DNA from: Opitutaceae bacterium
Lineage (GTDB): Bacteria > Verrucomicrobiota > Verrucomicrobiia > Opitutales > Opitutaceae
Assembly: GCA_016795545.1 (NCBI GenBank)
Contig: JAEUGX010000088.1
Coordinates: forward strand, 1 to 35,332
DNA length: 35,332 nt
Reading direction: 5' to 3'
Below are positions 14,829-22,933 of this stretch, piece after piece. A program made the translations under genes and the position numbers. The notes under the pieces were generated by a model. That model worked only from the letters and a program-made list of their open reading frames with translations, was not told the origin of the DNA and ran no database searches. Within the stretch, counting starts at the first letter, position 1. Each line of letters starts with the position of its first letter.

Positions 14829-16292
14829 GTTTCCCGCACCGGCGCCGCCGGCCACGCCCCGCGGCGCGAGCCGCTCCAGCCCCGCCGCCGCCCCGAGCGT
14901 GACCAGCCACGCCGCCGGGCCGACCCACTGGGGATCCACGCCGGAGAACGTCACCGCCGTCCCCGCCGCCACCCCCGCCACAAGCCCCGCGATCAGCGGC
15001 GCGGGCCGCACCCGCACCTGCAGCAGCAGCAGCGTCACCACCGCGAGCAGCGGCCCCTGGAACGTGCTGAGGATCCGCAGCTGGATCTCGAACAGCGTGC
15101 CGAGCCGGTGCACCGCGCCGGCCACCAGCGTGGCCGCGGCGCCGATCGCCCCGCTGCTCCACCGGGCAAACCGCAGGAGCTCGGCGGGCGGCCGCGGACG
15201 GCCGAACCGGACCAGGAAATCGTTGGTCAGCGAGCCCGCCAGCGTGTTGATGCCGCTGGTCATCGCGCTCATGGTCCCCGCCAGGATCGAGGCCAGGAGC
15301 AGCCCGGAGATGCCCGGGGGCAGCTCGCGGGCGACGAAATAGGGCATCACCCGGTCCGCCGCCGCCGGCAGCCCCGGGTCGCGGTGGTGCGCATACCACA
15401 CGGCGAGCAGCACGCCGATCCCGCAGAGCAGCAGCAGCGTGACCGCCGTCCCCGCCATGTTGATGGCGAACGACCGGCTGGCCCCGCCGGCGCTGCCCGT
15501 GGCCAGAAAGCGCTGCATGGCCATCTGGTCGGCGGTGTAGTTGTAGCCGTTGGTCACGATCCACCCGAGGAGGATCGCCCAGAACGTGAACGGCGCGGCG
15601 AGACCCGCCGAGAAATCCGCCACCGGCAGCCGCCCGGAACGCGTCAGCTCGGCCAGGGCCGGGCCGACCGGCACGGGGGACCGCAGCGCGATGAAGCCCA
15701 CGACGAAGGCGATGCCGGCCATCATCACCAGGGTCTGCAGCGCGTCGGTGACGATGACGCCCCGCAGCCCGCCGAACACGGCGTAGACCGTGCAGCAGCA
15801 CCCGACCGTGAGCGTGACCGGCCAGAACCACGACTGGTCCAGGCCGAGCAGGGTCAGCACCACCAGGGTCGGCGCATAGACCAGCGCGGCCATCCACCCG
15901 ATGCGGAGCGCGACGAACATGACCGAGGCGGCCGTCCGCACCCGCGGCCCGAAATGCGCCTCCACCAGGTCGTAGGCGTGACGCACCGAACCGGCGAACA
16001 GCCGCGGAAAATACCAGCGGTGCAGCCCGTACCAGAGCAGCGGCAGCGTCGGCAGGACCACCAGGTACTTCCAGCCGTGCTGGTAGAAGATGCTCGGGAT
16101 GGCCAGCAGGCTCAGGCCGCTGATGGGCGCGATGCTGACGCCGACGAAGAACGTGGCCAGCCGGCCGCGCATCCCGCGGCCGACCGCGAAGTAGTCGTCG
16201 ATGTCGCGCTGGCTGCCGCGGCAGGCGATCCCCACCGCCACCGTGGCGGCGAGGTAGCCGGCGATGATCAGCCCGTCGATGACGTTGATCAT
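14811..16292 (-). CDS. Sodium:solute symporter family (SSS) transporter
   Basis: A 493-residue membrane protein with about 13 hydrophobic segments, starting MINVIDGLIIAGYLAATVAVG. The family motifs are present: the YFAVGRGM(R/G) turn after TM1, ISGLSLLAIPSIFY in TM2, an NGYNYTADQMAMQRFLA segment and the central SAMTSGINTLAGSLTNDF motif around the Na+ site. It uses the sodium gradient to import a small solute through the cytoplasmic membrane; SSS proteins in such clusters usually carry sugars, sialic acids or sugar acids. It lies 33 bases after the aminotransferase gene and 84 before the esterase gene, in one operon. Specificity cannot be read from sequence. Confidence 0.93.
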   Translation of the reverse strand: MINVIDGLIIAGYLAATVAVGIACRGSQRDIDDYFAVGRGMRGRLATFFVGVSIAPISGLSLLAIPSIFYQHGWKYLVVLPTLPLLWYGLHRWYFPRLFAGSVRHAYDLVEAHFGPRVRTAASVMFVALRIGWMAALVYAPTLVVLTLLGLDQSWFWPVTLTVGCCCTVYAVFGGLRGVIVTDALQTLVMMAGIAFVVGFIALRSPVPVGPALAELTRSGRLPVADFSAGLAAPFTFWAILLGWIVTNGYNYTADQMAMQRFLATGSAGGASRSFAINMAGTAVTLLLLCGIGVLLAVWYAHHRDPGLPAAADRVMPYFVARELPPGISGLLLASILAGTMSAMTSGINTLAGSLTNDFLVRFGRPRPPAELLRFARWSSGAIGAAATLVAGAVHRLGTLFEIQLRILSTFQGPLLAVVTLLLLQVRVRPAPLIAGLVAGVAAGTAVTFSGVDPQWVGPAAWLVTLGAAAGLERLAPRGVAGGAGAGNGRDSA

Positions 16293-16325
16293 GGCGGGGC
16301 GGAGGCTCCGGCCTCGGCCGGCACG

Positions 16326-17702
16326 CTAGCCTGCACGCGCGGCCTTCAGCAGGCTCCACCCGCCGACGTCCGGCGCGTCGCCGGTGTCGCCCGGAAGCAG
16401 CGCCGCCGCGTGCTGGGCCACCTTGCGAAACGCGGCCGCATACTCCGCGATCTCGGCGGGACGGTGATGCTTGAACCACGGGATCATGTACGTCTCCCGG
16501 CAGATCCGCTCCGCCACCGGCAGCGAGCCGGGCGGCTGCCGCAGGTCGCGGTCGGCGTTCACCAGCCGCGTCGGCTTGCCGTGGCCGTAGATGTCCGCGT
16601 CGTTGAATGCCGGGTGCACGTGCAGCGGCTTGTTGCAGCCGGGATACACCATGGTCACCCCCTCCGCCCGCACGGCCTCGCAGAAGCGCGAGACCGACAG
16701 CCCGCCGAGCTCCTCCCGGCGGTAGAGCCCGCGGGGCGCGTACCAGCCGCCCATGGTGCTGCCGGTCCGCTCGTCGACGCGGTGCGCCCGGAGGCCCGGC
16801 ACGCCTTCCAGCAGGTCCCAGAAATGATTCATGGCCCGGCGGATCTCGGCGGCCCGGGCGTCGTAGTGCCGCAGCTGCACCCGGCCCATCGCGGAGCTCA
16901 TCTGGTGCATCCGGTGCTTGAAGCCGCCCAGCGGCACCTCGGCGCAGGCCTTCAGGTACTCGGTCTGGATCGCGCCGGCATTGTAGCGCTCGTAATGCCC
17001 GAACGCCAGCGCCCGCTCGTAGATCTCCCGGTCGTTGGTCGTGATCATCCCGCCCTCCCCGATCGCAAACGCCTTGGCCGTCATCAGCGAGTAGCCCGCG
17101 ACGTCGCCAAACGTGCCGAGCTTGCGGCCCTGGTATCGGCCGCCCTGCGCGTGCGACATATCCTCCACCACCCGGATCCGGTGCCGCCGGGCGATCGCCA
17201 TGATGGCGTCCATGTCCGCCGGATGCCCGAGGTAGTGCACCACTACGATCGCCTTCGTCCGCGGCGTGACGTGGCGCTCGAGCCGCGCGGCATCGAGGCA
17301 CAGGGTGTCGGGGTCGATGTCGGCGAACACTACCGTGGCCCCGAGCGTGAAGGCCGGGATCGCGGACGCCCAGATGGTCGTCGGGGTGCAGATGATCTCG
17401 TCGCCCACGCCGACTCCGACCCCGTAGAGCGATCCCAGGATCGAGGCGGTGCCGTTGTTGACCCCGAGCGCATGCTTCACGCCCATCCAGGCCGCGAACT
17501 CCTGCTCGAACTGCATGGTGATCGCCGTCCCGCTCATCTCCCGGCGGCGCAGCACGCCGAGCACCGCCTCCTCGTCCTCGGCGGTCACGATGGGCCACGT
17601 AAAAAGGTCGTCGGGCAGCCGCGTGACGGCCGGCGGGCCGCCGAACAGGGCCAGCGGCACAGCCGCAGTCTTCGTCGCAGGGGGCGGAAGGGTCGGTTTC
17701 AT
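16326..17702 (-). CDS. DegT/DnrJ/EryC1/StrS family aminotransferase
   Basis: A 458-residue PLP-dependent sugar aminotransferase. Visible motifs are HALGVNNGTASI for phosphate binding, DEIICTPTTIWASA, the cofactor-contacting Asp181 (VVEDMSHAQGG) and the PLP lysine Lys210 in SLMTAKAFAIGEGGM. The protein is longer than the usual 370-400 residues, mostly at the N-terminus and in the C-terminal third. Family members normally aminate keto-sugars in biosynthesis, using glutamate or glutamine. Here the gene lies 18 bases after an aldo/keto reductase gene and 33 before a symporter gene in a catabolic-looking operon. It may therefore remove an amino group from an imported amino-sugar or amino-cyclitol, or act as an oxidoreductase-coupled transaminase; this is inference. 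Confidence 0.9.
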   Translation of the reverse strand: MKPTLPPPATKTAAVPLALFGGPPAVTRLPDDLFTWPIVTAEDEEAVLGVLRRREMSGTAITMQFEQEFAAWMGVKHALGVNNGTASILGSLYGVGVGVGDEIICTPTTIWASAIPAFTLGATVVFADIDPDTLCLDAARLERHVTPRTKAIVVVHYLGHPADMDAIMAIARRHRIRVVEDMSHAQGGRYQGRKLGTFGDVAGYSLMTAKAFAIGEGGMITTNDREIYERALAFGHYERYNAGAIQTEYLKACAEVPLGGFKHRMHQMSSAMGRVQLRHYDARAAEIRRAMNHFWDLLEGVPGLRAHRVDERTGSTMGGWYAPRGLYRREELGGLSVSRFCEAVRAEGVTMVYPGCNKPLHVHPAFNDADIYGHGKPTRLVNADRDLRQPPGSLPVAERICRETYMIPWFKHHRPAEIAEYAAAFRKVAQHAAALLPGDTGDAPDVGGWSLLKAARAG

Positions 17703-17720
17703 GAGGGAAAAACGGGGCGC

Positions 17721-18653
17721 TCAGGACTCGGCGGCGAGTTCGTTCCAGATGGCGGGATCGTCGATCGCCAGGGCTGCGAAGGCCTGGTCGACCTGCGCCG
17801 TCGTGCGCCCGCCGACGAGCACGGACGTGACCCCGGGCTGCCGCGCGGCCCAGGCCAGCGCCAGCTGCGTCGAGGTCAGCCCCGTCCGCGCCGCCACCGC
17901 CTCCAGGCGCGCCAGCCGGCGCCAGGCCTCGTCGTTGAAATAGATGTCCTGGTGAGCGGGCGCGATGCTGAACCGGCTGCCGGGCTCCACCCCCCGCCGG
18001 TGCTTGCCGGTGAGGAAGCCCGCCCCGAGGGGGCTGTACGTGACGATCGCCGCGTCCACCTCGGCGCACCGCCGGCGCACCTCATCGTCGACGTGCCGGA
18101 CCGCGTAGTTCTGGTTGTTCTGCAGGAGCTGCAGCCGCGCCCCCCCGACTTCGGCCTGGAGCCCCACGACCCGCCCGAACTGCTCGGCGTTGAAGTTGCT
18201 CGCGCCGAGGGCGCCAACCCGGCCGGCCCGCACCTCCGCGTCCAACGCCGCCAACACCGGCGGCGCGGCGGCCTCGTCGGCCCACTTGTGGAAGAGCAGC
18301 GCGTCGAGGCGGTCCACCCCGAGCTTGCGCCGGCTCTGCTCGACCGTCGCCGCGATCAGCGCGGGCGTGAACGGCGGGTAGATCTTCGTCACGACCAGCA
18401 CCGTGCCCGGCGCCGGCCGGCGCGACGCCAGCCAGTCCCCGATCATCTGCTCCGACTCGCCGCCGCCGTAGATCGCCGCCGTGTCGAAGTGATTGATCCC
18501 GCGCGCGACGGCGTGGTCCATCATGGCGAACGCCGCCTCGCGGCCGATCTCCCGGCCGAAGGTCGTGCAGCCCAGCCCGAAACGGCTGAGCCGCGCGCGC
18601 AGCGACGGGCGGTTCTCCGCGGGCGGGACGGGGGCGGAAGGAGGCGGGGACAT
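17721..18653 (-). CDS. Aldo/keto reductase
   Basis: A 310-residue NAD(P)H-dependent oxidoreductase with the (beta/alpha)8 AKR pattern. GLGCTTFG is followed by FDTAAIYGGGESE carrying Asp57 and Tyr62, then Lys90 (VVTKIYPPF) and His122 (LLFHKW), completing the tetrad. GALGASNFNAEQF, LQNNQNYAVRH, TYSPLGAGFLTGK and TSVLVGGRTTAQVDQ are the standard later motifs, the last binding the cofactor. I start at the ATG at 18653; the open frame continues upstream only into the antisense of the regulator region. It is second in the five-gene operon. It probably reduces or oxidises the hydroxy/keto group that the neighbouring aminotransferase or amidohydrolase handles, by analogy with sugar dehydrogenases of this family (inference). 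Confidence 0.92.
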   Translation of the reverse strand: MSPPPSAPVPPAENRPSLRARLSRFGLGCTTFGREIGREAAFAMMDHAVARGINHFDTAAIYGGGESEQMIGDWLASRRPAPGTVLVVTKIYPPFTPALIAATVEQSRRKLGVDRLDALLFHKWADEAAAPPVLAALDAEVRAGRVGALGASNFNAEQFGRVVGLQAEVGGARLQLLQNNQNYAVRHVDDEVRRRCAEVDAAIVTYSPLGAGFLTGKHRRGVEPGSRFSIAPAHQDIYFNDEAWRRLARLEAVAARTGLTSTQLALAWAARQPGVTSVLVGGRTTAQVDQAFAALAIDDPAIWNELAAES

Positions 18654-18688
18654 GCGGGTCGGGAGGGAGGATTTACGGGCGGCCGCGG

Positions 18689-19537
18689 TCAAAGCCCGAG
18701 CAGGCGGCGGGCGTTCCCCGCCAGGATCTTTTCCCGGTCGGCCAGCGGCAGGTCGGCATGGTCGATGCGGCCGCGGTACATGCCGGGATGGTACAGGCAG
18801 GTGTCGGAGCCGAACAGGATCCGGTCGGACCCGATCTCGCCCACCGCCCATTCCACCAGGCCGGAGATCACGCTCTTGCCGCTGGAGGTGTCGACGTAGA
18901 CGTTGCCGTGCCGGCACGCCTGGATCGCCCGGACCTGGTGCGTGATGTCGCCCACGTCCATGTGCCCGAGGTGCGCGAGGATGAGCCGCAGCTCCGGCAG
19001 GGCGTTGGCGAAGGGCACGAACTCCTCCGGCACGCTGTTCACGCCGCCGCTGTGCGTGAGCACCACCGCCCGGTGCTTCGCGGCGAACTCGAAGATTTCC
19101 CGCCCGTACTCCCGGATGGGATAAACGTTCTCCTCGGGATGAATCTTGATGCCGACACACCACGGCGCCTGCAGCATGTCCGCCGCCTGCGCGTAGGTCT
19201 CGGGCTGCCGCGGGTTGACGATCACCCACTGCCGCAGCCCCGGCGTCCGCGGCACCACGTCGAACGCCTCGCGGTTCCCGAGCACGGTGTCCGCCTTCCC
19301 CCGCGGCACGAGGCCGAGCAGCGGCGACACGATGGTCCACTCGATGTTGGCCGCGAGGGCCCGCCGGGCCACGGTGGCCGCATCGGCGCTCATGCAGTTG
19401 TTGTAGATCGGGTTCTCGGCGTTGGCGTTGCCCAGTTGGTGCAGGACACCGCCGATGGAGCTCCAGGTGCCGTAGTGGCCGTGGACGTCGATGGCCTTGA
19501 CCGCCCGGATGTCGGCGGTGTCGGTTGCGCTGCTCAT
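18689..19537 (-). CDS. Amidohydrolase 2 family TIM-barrel hydrolase
   Basis: A 282-residue amidohydrolase-2-type barrel. Metal-ligand candidates are the DVHGH pair (His19, His21), His162 (VVLTHSGG), His189 (LAHLGH) and Asp245 (LFGSDTCLYHP), which together make a plausible mononuclear site; GIKIHPE is a further conserved strand end. Relatives hydrolyse lactones or decarboxylate sugar and aromatic acids; L-fuconolactone-hydrolase-like activity is possible but not shown. First gene of the five-gene operon, with only 87 bases between its start and the divergent regulator's chosen GTG, so it is probably controlled by that regulator. The segment NPIYNNCMSADAATVARR is unlike common members I know and may define the substrate pocket. 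Confidence 0.87.
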   Translation of the reverse strand: MSSATDTADIRAVKAIDVHGHYGTWSSIGGVLHQLGNANAENPIYNNCMSADAATVARRALAANIEWTIVSPLLGLVPRGKADTVLGNREAFDVVPRTPGLRQWVIVNPRQPETYAQAADMLQAPWCVGIKIHPEENVYPIREYGREIFEFAAKHRAVVLTHSGGVNSVPEEFVPFANALPELRLILAHLGHMDVGDITHQVRAIQACRHGNVYVDTSSGKSVISGLVEWAVGEIGSDRILFGSDTCLYHPGMYRGRIDHADLPLADREKILAGNARRLLGL

Positions 19538-19589
19538 GGGGAAGAGGTGATGGCCGACGATGCGCCCGCCGCGCCGGCCCAGGCAAGAT

Positions 19590-19630
19590 TTGACAGGGTG
19601 TCCGATCACCGGATATCCCGGCCCGTGATC
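19590..19630 (+). promoter_or_regulatory. TTGACA promoter element and operator-like dyad for the GntR/LacI regulator
   Basis: A perfect TTGACA (19590-19595) stands exactly 35 bases before the GTG at 19625; GATATC (19612-19617) is the -10 candidate. Within it lies an inverted repeat, GATCAC (19604-19609) and GTGATC (19625-19630), and an overlapping imperfect dyad TGTCCG / CGGATA. Placement between the divergent regulator and operon suggests self- and operon control. If transcription starts at the GTG, the messenger would be leaderless. Confidence 0.45.
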
Positions 19631-20707
19631 TCGCCCCTGCCGCGCTCCCCCCTCGCCGCCCAGGCCGCCGACGCCCTGCGCGACGGCATCCGCCGCGGCG
19701 CCTGGGGCGACTCGCTGCCGCCCGAGAAGGTCCTGGCCCGGCAGCTGGGGATCGGGCGCTACTCGCTCCGCGCCGCCCTGGCCCGGCTGGTGCGGGACGG
19801 CGTGGTGGCCGTGCACAAGGGCCGCCGGGCCCGGATCCACCGCCGCCCCGTCGCCCGCGCCGGGGACGCCCGGCCCGAGCTGTGCCTGCTGACCTCCAGT
19901 TCGCCGGGCGCGCCCAGCCTGATCGGACATCACCTCCTGCTCGAGCTCCGGGCCGAGCTCGCGGGCCGGCAGATCGGCTGGACCGAGGAGGCCGACGCCC
20001 GCGTCGACCGCCCCCGGCCCGACGCGTACCTGCGGCAGCTGGTGGCCGGACGCCGCCACGCCTGCTGGCTGCTGGTCTCGGTCCCCGCCGCCGTCCAGCG
20101 CTGGTTCGCCCAGGCCGGCGTGCCCGTCCTCGTCGCCGGCAGCTGCCACGAGGGCGTCCGGCTGCCTTCCGTGGACATCGACTACCACGCGGTCGGCTGG
20201 CACGCGGCCGGTGCCCTCGCGCAGCGCGGACACCGGCGCGTCGCGGTCGTGCTGCCGTCGCGGCCGATGCCCGGCGACCTCGCCTGCCGCCGCGGGTTCG
20301 GCGCCTACCTCGCGCGCCGGCCGGCGCCGCTCTCCGTCATCGAGCTCGACGCGGGCCCGAACCCCGCCGCCCTCCAGCACCAGCTCGACCGCACCTTCGC
20401 CGGGCCGGACCGGCCGACCGCGGTCCTGACCCTGGTCCTCAAGGACGCGCTCGGCATCCTGTTCCACCTGCAGCGCCGGCGCCTGCAGGTGCCCGCCGAC
20501 GTCTCGCTGCTGTCGGCCGAGAACAGCCCGCTGCTCGACCAGGGCCTGCCCGAGCTGGCCCGCTATTCCGTCTCCCCGCGCAAGCAGGCCCGGCGGATCG
20601 TGCGCTACACCCAGGCGCTCCTCGCGGGCAACCCCCTGCCGGCCCGGTCCAGCCTGATCACGCCCGCCTTCGTGCCCGGGTCGACGCTGGCGCCGCCCGG
20701 CGGCTGA
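19625..20707 (+). CDS. GntR/LacI chimeric transcription regulator (AraR-like)
   Basis: A 360-residue regulator with an N-terminal GntR winged helix (about 8-75: LRDGIRRGAWGDSLPPEKVLARQLGIGRYSLRAALARLVRDGVV). A LacI-type periplasmic-binding-like sensor follows (GHRRVAVVLPSRP, LPSVDIDYHAVGWHAAGAL, ARYSVSPRKQARRIV). AraR of Bacillus has the same architecture: it represses sugar genes and is released by a sugar. It is divergent from, and probably controls, the five-gene amidohydrolase-to-esterase operon, with ligand one of its intermediates. Start is uncertain: GTG 19625 fits the domain and the promoter spacing, while GTG 19598 or ATG 19550 would add 9 or 25 residues. Confidence 0.88.
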   Translation: MISPLPRSPLAAQAADALRDGIRRGAWGDSLPPEKVLARQLGIGRYSLRAALARLVRDGVVAVHKGRRARIHRRPVARAGDARPELCLLTSSSPGAPSLIGHHLLLELRAELAGRQIGWTEEADARVDRPRPDAYLRQLVAGRRHACWLLVSVPAAVQRWFAQAGVPVLVAGSCHEGVRLPSVDIDYHAVGWHAAGALAQRGHRRVAVVLPSRPMPGDLACRRGFGAYLARRPAPLSVIELDAGPNPAALQHQLDRTFAGPDRPTAVLTLVLKDALGILFHLQRRRLQVPADVSLLSAENSPLLDQGLPELARYSVSPRKQARRIVRYTQALLAGNPLPARSSLITPAFVPGSTLAPPGG

Positions 20708-20728
20708 CCGCCCCGGCCGCCGTCAGCC
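20702..20728. terminator. Hairpin between convergent genes
   Basis: Perfect 7-bp inverted repeat GGCTGAC (20702-20708) and GTCAGCC (20722-20728) with a 13-base GC loop. It includes both convergent stop codons (TGA and its reverse). It could terminate both transcripts; no T-run follows. Three of the seven pairs follow automatically from the facing stop codons. Confidence 0.38.
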
Positions 20729-21739
20729 CAGCGCCCGCCGCAGGTGCGGCTCGAGCCGCTCGGCCATCCGCATCGCCCCGAGATCGTTGGGGTGGACCCC
20801 GTCCGTCGTCGCCTCGCCGTCGTGCCCCAGCAGGTCGCGCGCCGAGAGCAGGTGCAGGTGCGGGTCGCCGCGGCGCCGGGCGTGGATCTCCCGGAGCAGC
20901 GGGTTGGTTACCCGGTATTCCTGCCGCAGCGGGATCAGGATCCCGCCCGGATACTCGAGGTTCTCGACCAGGACGATCGGGAGCGCAGGGTGCCGGGCCC
21001 GCAGCGTGTCCACCAGCGGACCGACGCGCGCCACCTCGTCGGGCCGCAGGTTGGGCATGCAGTCGAGCACGTACATCGCCGGATCCAGCCCGGCGAGCAG
21101 CTCCGCCATCTCCGGCTCCGCCTTGCCGTTCGACGAGAAGCCGAGGTTGACCACCGGCCGGTCCAGCCGCCGCCCGAGCAGCGCGGGATAGGCCAGGCCC
21201 GGGCGCGACACGCACGCGCCCTGCAGGATCGAGGTCCCGTAAAACACGAGCGGGCGCTCCCGGCGGACGACCGGCTCGAGGCGGCAGCCGCGCGGCACCC
21301 CGAGCTGCAGCGAACGCAGGCCGTTGTACAGCGGCAGGTACAGCAGGTACTCGCGCCGCGCCGGCGCCACGCGCTCGAACAGCACGCCCGCCGCCTCCAC
21401 CCCGGCGTCCGGCCGCACCGCCGCCAGCCAGCGCCAGGCCCCGGCGTCGCGGAAATACAGGTCCAGCCCGCTCACGCCGCTCGCCGGCATGTGCGTCATG
21501 GCCAGCTGGCTCCGGCGCAGCGTCCAGCGCGCCCGCAGGGCGGGCGTGGCGCCTGCGAAGTGCACCGCGAGCCCCGCCGAGTCGCGGCTGAGGTCCCACA
21601 CCGGGTCGCGCACGACGCCGCGCGCGCGGCGCGGCAGCCGGTCGTAGAATTCCTCGGTGTCGTCCCAGGCCCGGCCCTCGACCGCCAGCTCCCGGGCGTC
21701 GATCCAGGCCAGCTCCGCGACTGACGGCTCGTCCGGCAT
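20723..21739 (-). CDS. GxDLY / SGNH hydrolase
   Basis: A 338-residue esterase-like protein with two domains. The N-terminal beta domain carries GLDLYF (91-96), the GxDLY signature. The SGNH domain has FYGTSILQGA (nucleophile Ser170), NLGFSSNGK (Gly/Asn oxyanion positions), DCMPN and TDGVHPND (Asp313/His316). Such proteins are predicted acyl-ester hydrolases. No signal peptide is seen, unlike the partners in the operon, so it probably acts in the cytoplasm on an imported substrate. It begins 8 bases after the stop of the UxuA-like gene and is the last gene of that four-gene operon. The acyl group and sugar are unknown. Confidence 0.9.
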   Translation of the reverse strand: MPDEPSVAELAWIDARELAVEGRAWDDTEEFYDRLPRRARGVVRDPVWDLSRDSAGLAVHFAGATPALRARWTLRRSQLAMTHMPASGVSGLDLYFRDAGAWRWLAAVRPDAGVEAAGVLFERVAPARREYLLYLPLYNGLRSLQLGVPRGCRLEPVVRRERPLVFYGTSILQGACVSRPGLAYPALLGRRLDRPVVNLGFSSNGKAEPEMAELLAGLDPAMYVLDCMPNLRPDEVARVGPLVDTLRARHPALPIVLVENLEYPGGILIPLRQEYRVTNPLLREIHARRRGDPHLHLLSARDLLGHDGEATTDGVHPNDLGAMRMAERLEPHLRRALG

Positions 21740-21747
21740 GCGTCCGC

Positions 21748-22905
21748 TCAGAGCGACTGCACCAGCCCGCGCATGTAGCCCAGGGCGTAGCCCCAGCCGC
21801 CGTAGGACTTCGGGTCGCCGGCGATCGCCGGCGTGTGGTCCGGCACCACCATCCGCGGGTAGCCGCTCTCGTGCAGCGCCCGCATGGCCGCGGCCATGTC
21901 GACCTGGCCCTCGTCCACGAACGTCTCCTCGTAGACCCGCGCCGGCACGGCGGTGCGTACGTTGCGGAAATGGACGTGGTTGATGCAGTCGCGCGCGGCG
22001 AAATACCGGATCAGCTCCACGACGTCGCCGTTCAGCTCGGCGGTCACGCCCGTGTCGAACGTGATGCCGTTCGCCGGGCTGGGCAGGAACTCGACCAGCC
22101 GCTTCCACTGCGCGATCGAGGCCGCCGGCTGCGTCACACCGCGGTAGGTCGGCACCGGCGGATCGTTGGGATGCAGCGCCAGCCGCACCCCGGCCTCCTC
22201 CGCCGCCGGGACCGCCGCCTGGAGGAAATAGCGCAGGTTCGCCCAGGTCTCCTCGTCGCTGCGCGGCCCGAGGACCGGCAGCGGCGACTGGTCCCGCACC
22301 CGTCCGTCGTCGAACGCACGGTAGGAGGCGCCGCCGCGTCCCGGCTTCTGGTACAGCCCCTCGACGTTGCGCAGGCTGAAGAAATTGTACTCGACGACCG
22401 GGATCCCGAGCCGCCCGGCGATCCGGATCGACTCGCGCACGTTCTCCAGGTCCCGGTCCCGCTCCGGCGTGCCGGCGATCGCGTTCGGAAACGCGTGCAG
22501 CATGAGGTTGCCGAGCCGCAGCCCGGCGTCCTCCACCCGGCGAATGACGCGCCGCACCTCCTCCTCCTTCCACGGGCCCGACGGGCCGCCGGGCGGGCCG
22601 CCGATGCCGCCCATCGCGCCGACCCGGCCCGGGACCGTCGTCGCGCGCATCAGCTCCTCGCCGAGCAGCGCGCCCTGGCTGGCCGGCAGCACGGCGGAAA
22701 TCCACTCGATCCCGAGCTGCTTCACGAAGCGCAGCATCTCCTCCTCGAGCACGATGCCGAGATTCATGCCGAGGCGGATCGGGGACGGCGCCCGGCGTAC
22801 GGGTGCTGCCGCGCGGACGGACGGCAGCGGCACCGCGGCGGCCCCGGCCGCCGCCAATGTGCCGCCGATGAACTGGCGGCGGGAGAGGCGATGCGTGCGT
22901 TTCAT
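21748..22905 (-). CDS. Tat-exported mannonate dehydratase-like TIM barrel (paralogue 1)
   Basis: A 385-residue protein with an RLSRRQFIGG twin-arginine signal (6-15) and Ala-rich hydrophobic core to about residue 33. The body matches the UxuA family: LALHPNDPP (His245), HVHFRNV (His310/312), EGQVDM and VVPDHTP (Asp356/His357), with the closing GYALGYMRGLVQ helix. At the position where UxuA has a Cys ligand (MCTGS) this protein reads FDTGV, with Asp284-Thr285. UxuA itself is cytoplasmic and turns D-mannonate into 2-keto-3-deoxygluconate. An exported form with an altered site may act on a different sugar acid or a larger substrate. It stands between the MFS gene (28 bases away) and the SGNH gene (8 bases). 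It may also be read as a sugar phosphate isomerase/epimerase-like barrel. Confidence 0.87.
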   Translation of the reverse strand: MKRTHRLSRRQFIGGTLAAAGAAAVPLPSVRAAAPVRRAPSPIRLGMNLGIVLEEEMLRFVKQLGIEWISAVLPASQGALLGEELMRATTVPGRVGAMGGIGGPPGGPSGPWKEEEVRRVIRRVEDAGLRLGNLMLHAFPNAIAGTPERDRDLENVRESIRIAGRLGIPVVEYNFFSLRNVEGLYQKPGRGGASYRAFDDGRVRDQSPLPVLGPRSDEETWANLRYFLQAAVPAAEEAGVRLALHPNDPPVPTYRGVTQPAASIAQWKRLVEFLPSPANGITFDTGVTAELNGDVVELIRYFAARDCINHVHFRNVRTAVPARVYEETFVDEGQVDMAAAMRALHESGYPRMVVPDHTPAIAGDPKSYGGWGYALGYMRGLVQSL

Positions 22906-22933
22906 GGAAAATCCTGCCCGGGTTGCCGAAGCC

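Noticed and set aside
13365..18899. A continuous plus-strand open frame of over 1800 codons, which could pass for a giant protein
   Set aside because: It is antisense to five clear enzyme and transporter genes with intact motifs, and its composition is that of an antisense frame in GC-rich DNA.
19550..19624. Longer N-terminus for the GntR/LacI regulator (ATG 19550)
   Set aside because: The extra 25 residues (starting MADDAPAAPAQARF) carry no domain and would place the promoter-like TTGACA inside the gene. Kept as an alternative start only.
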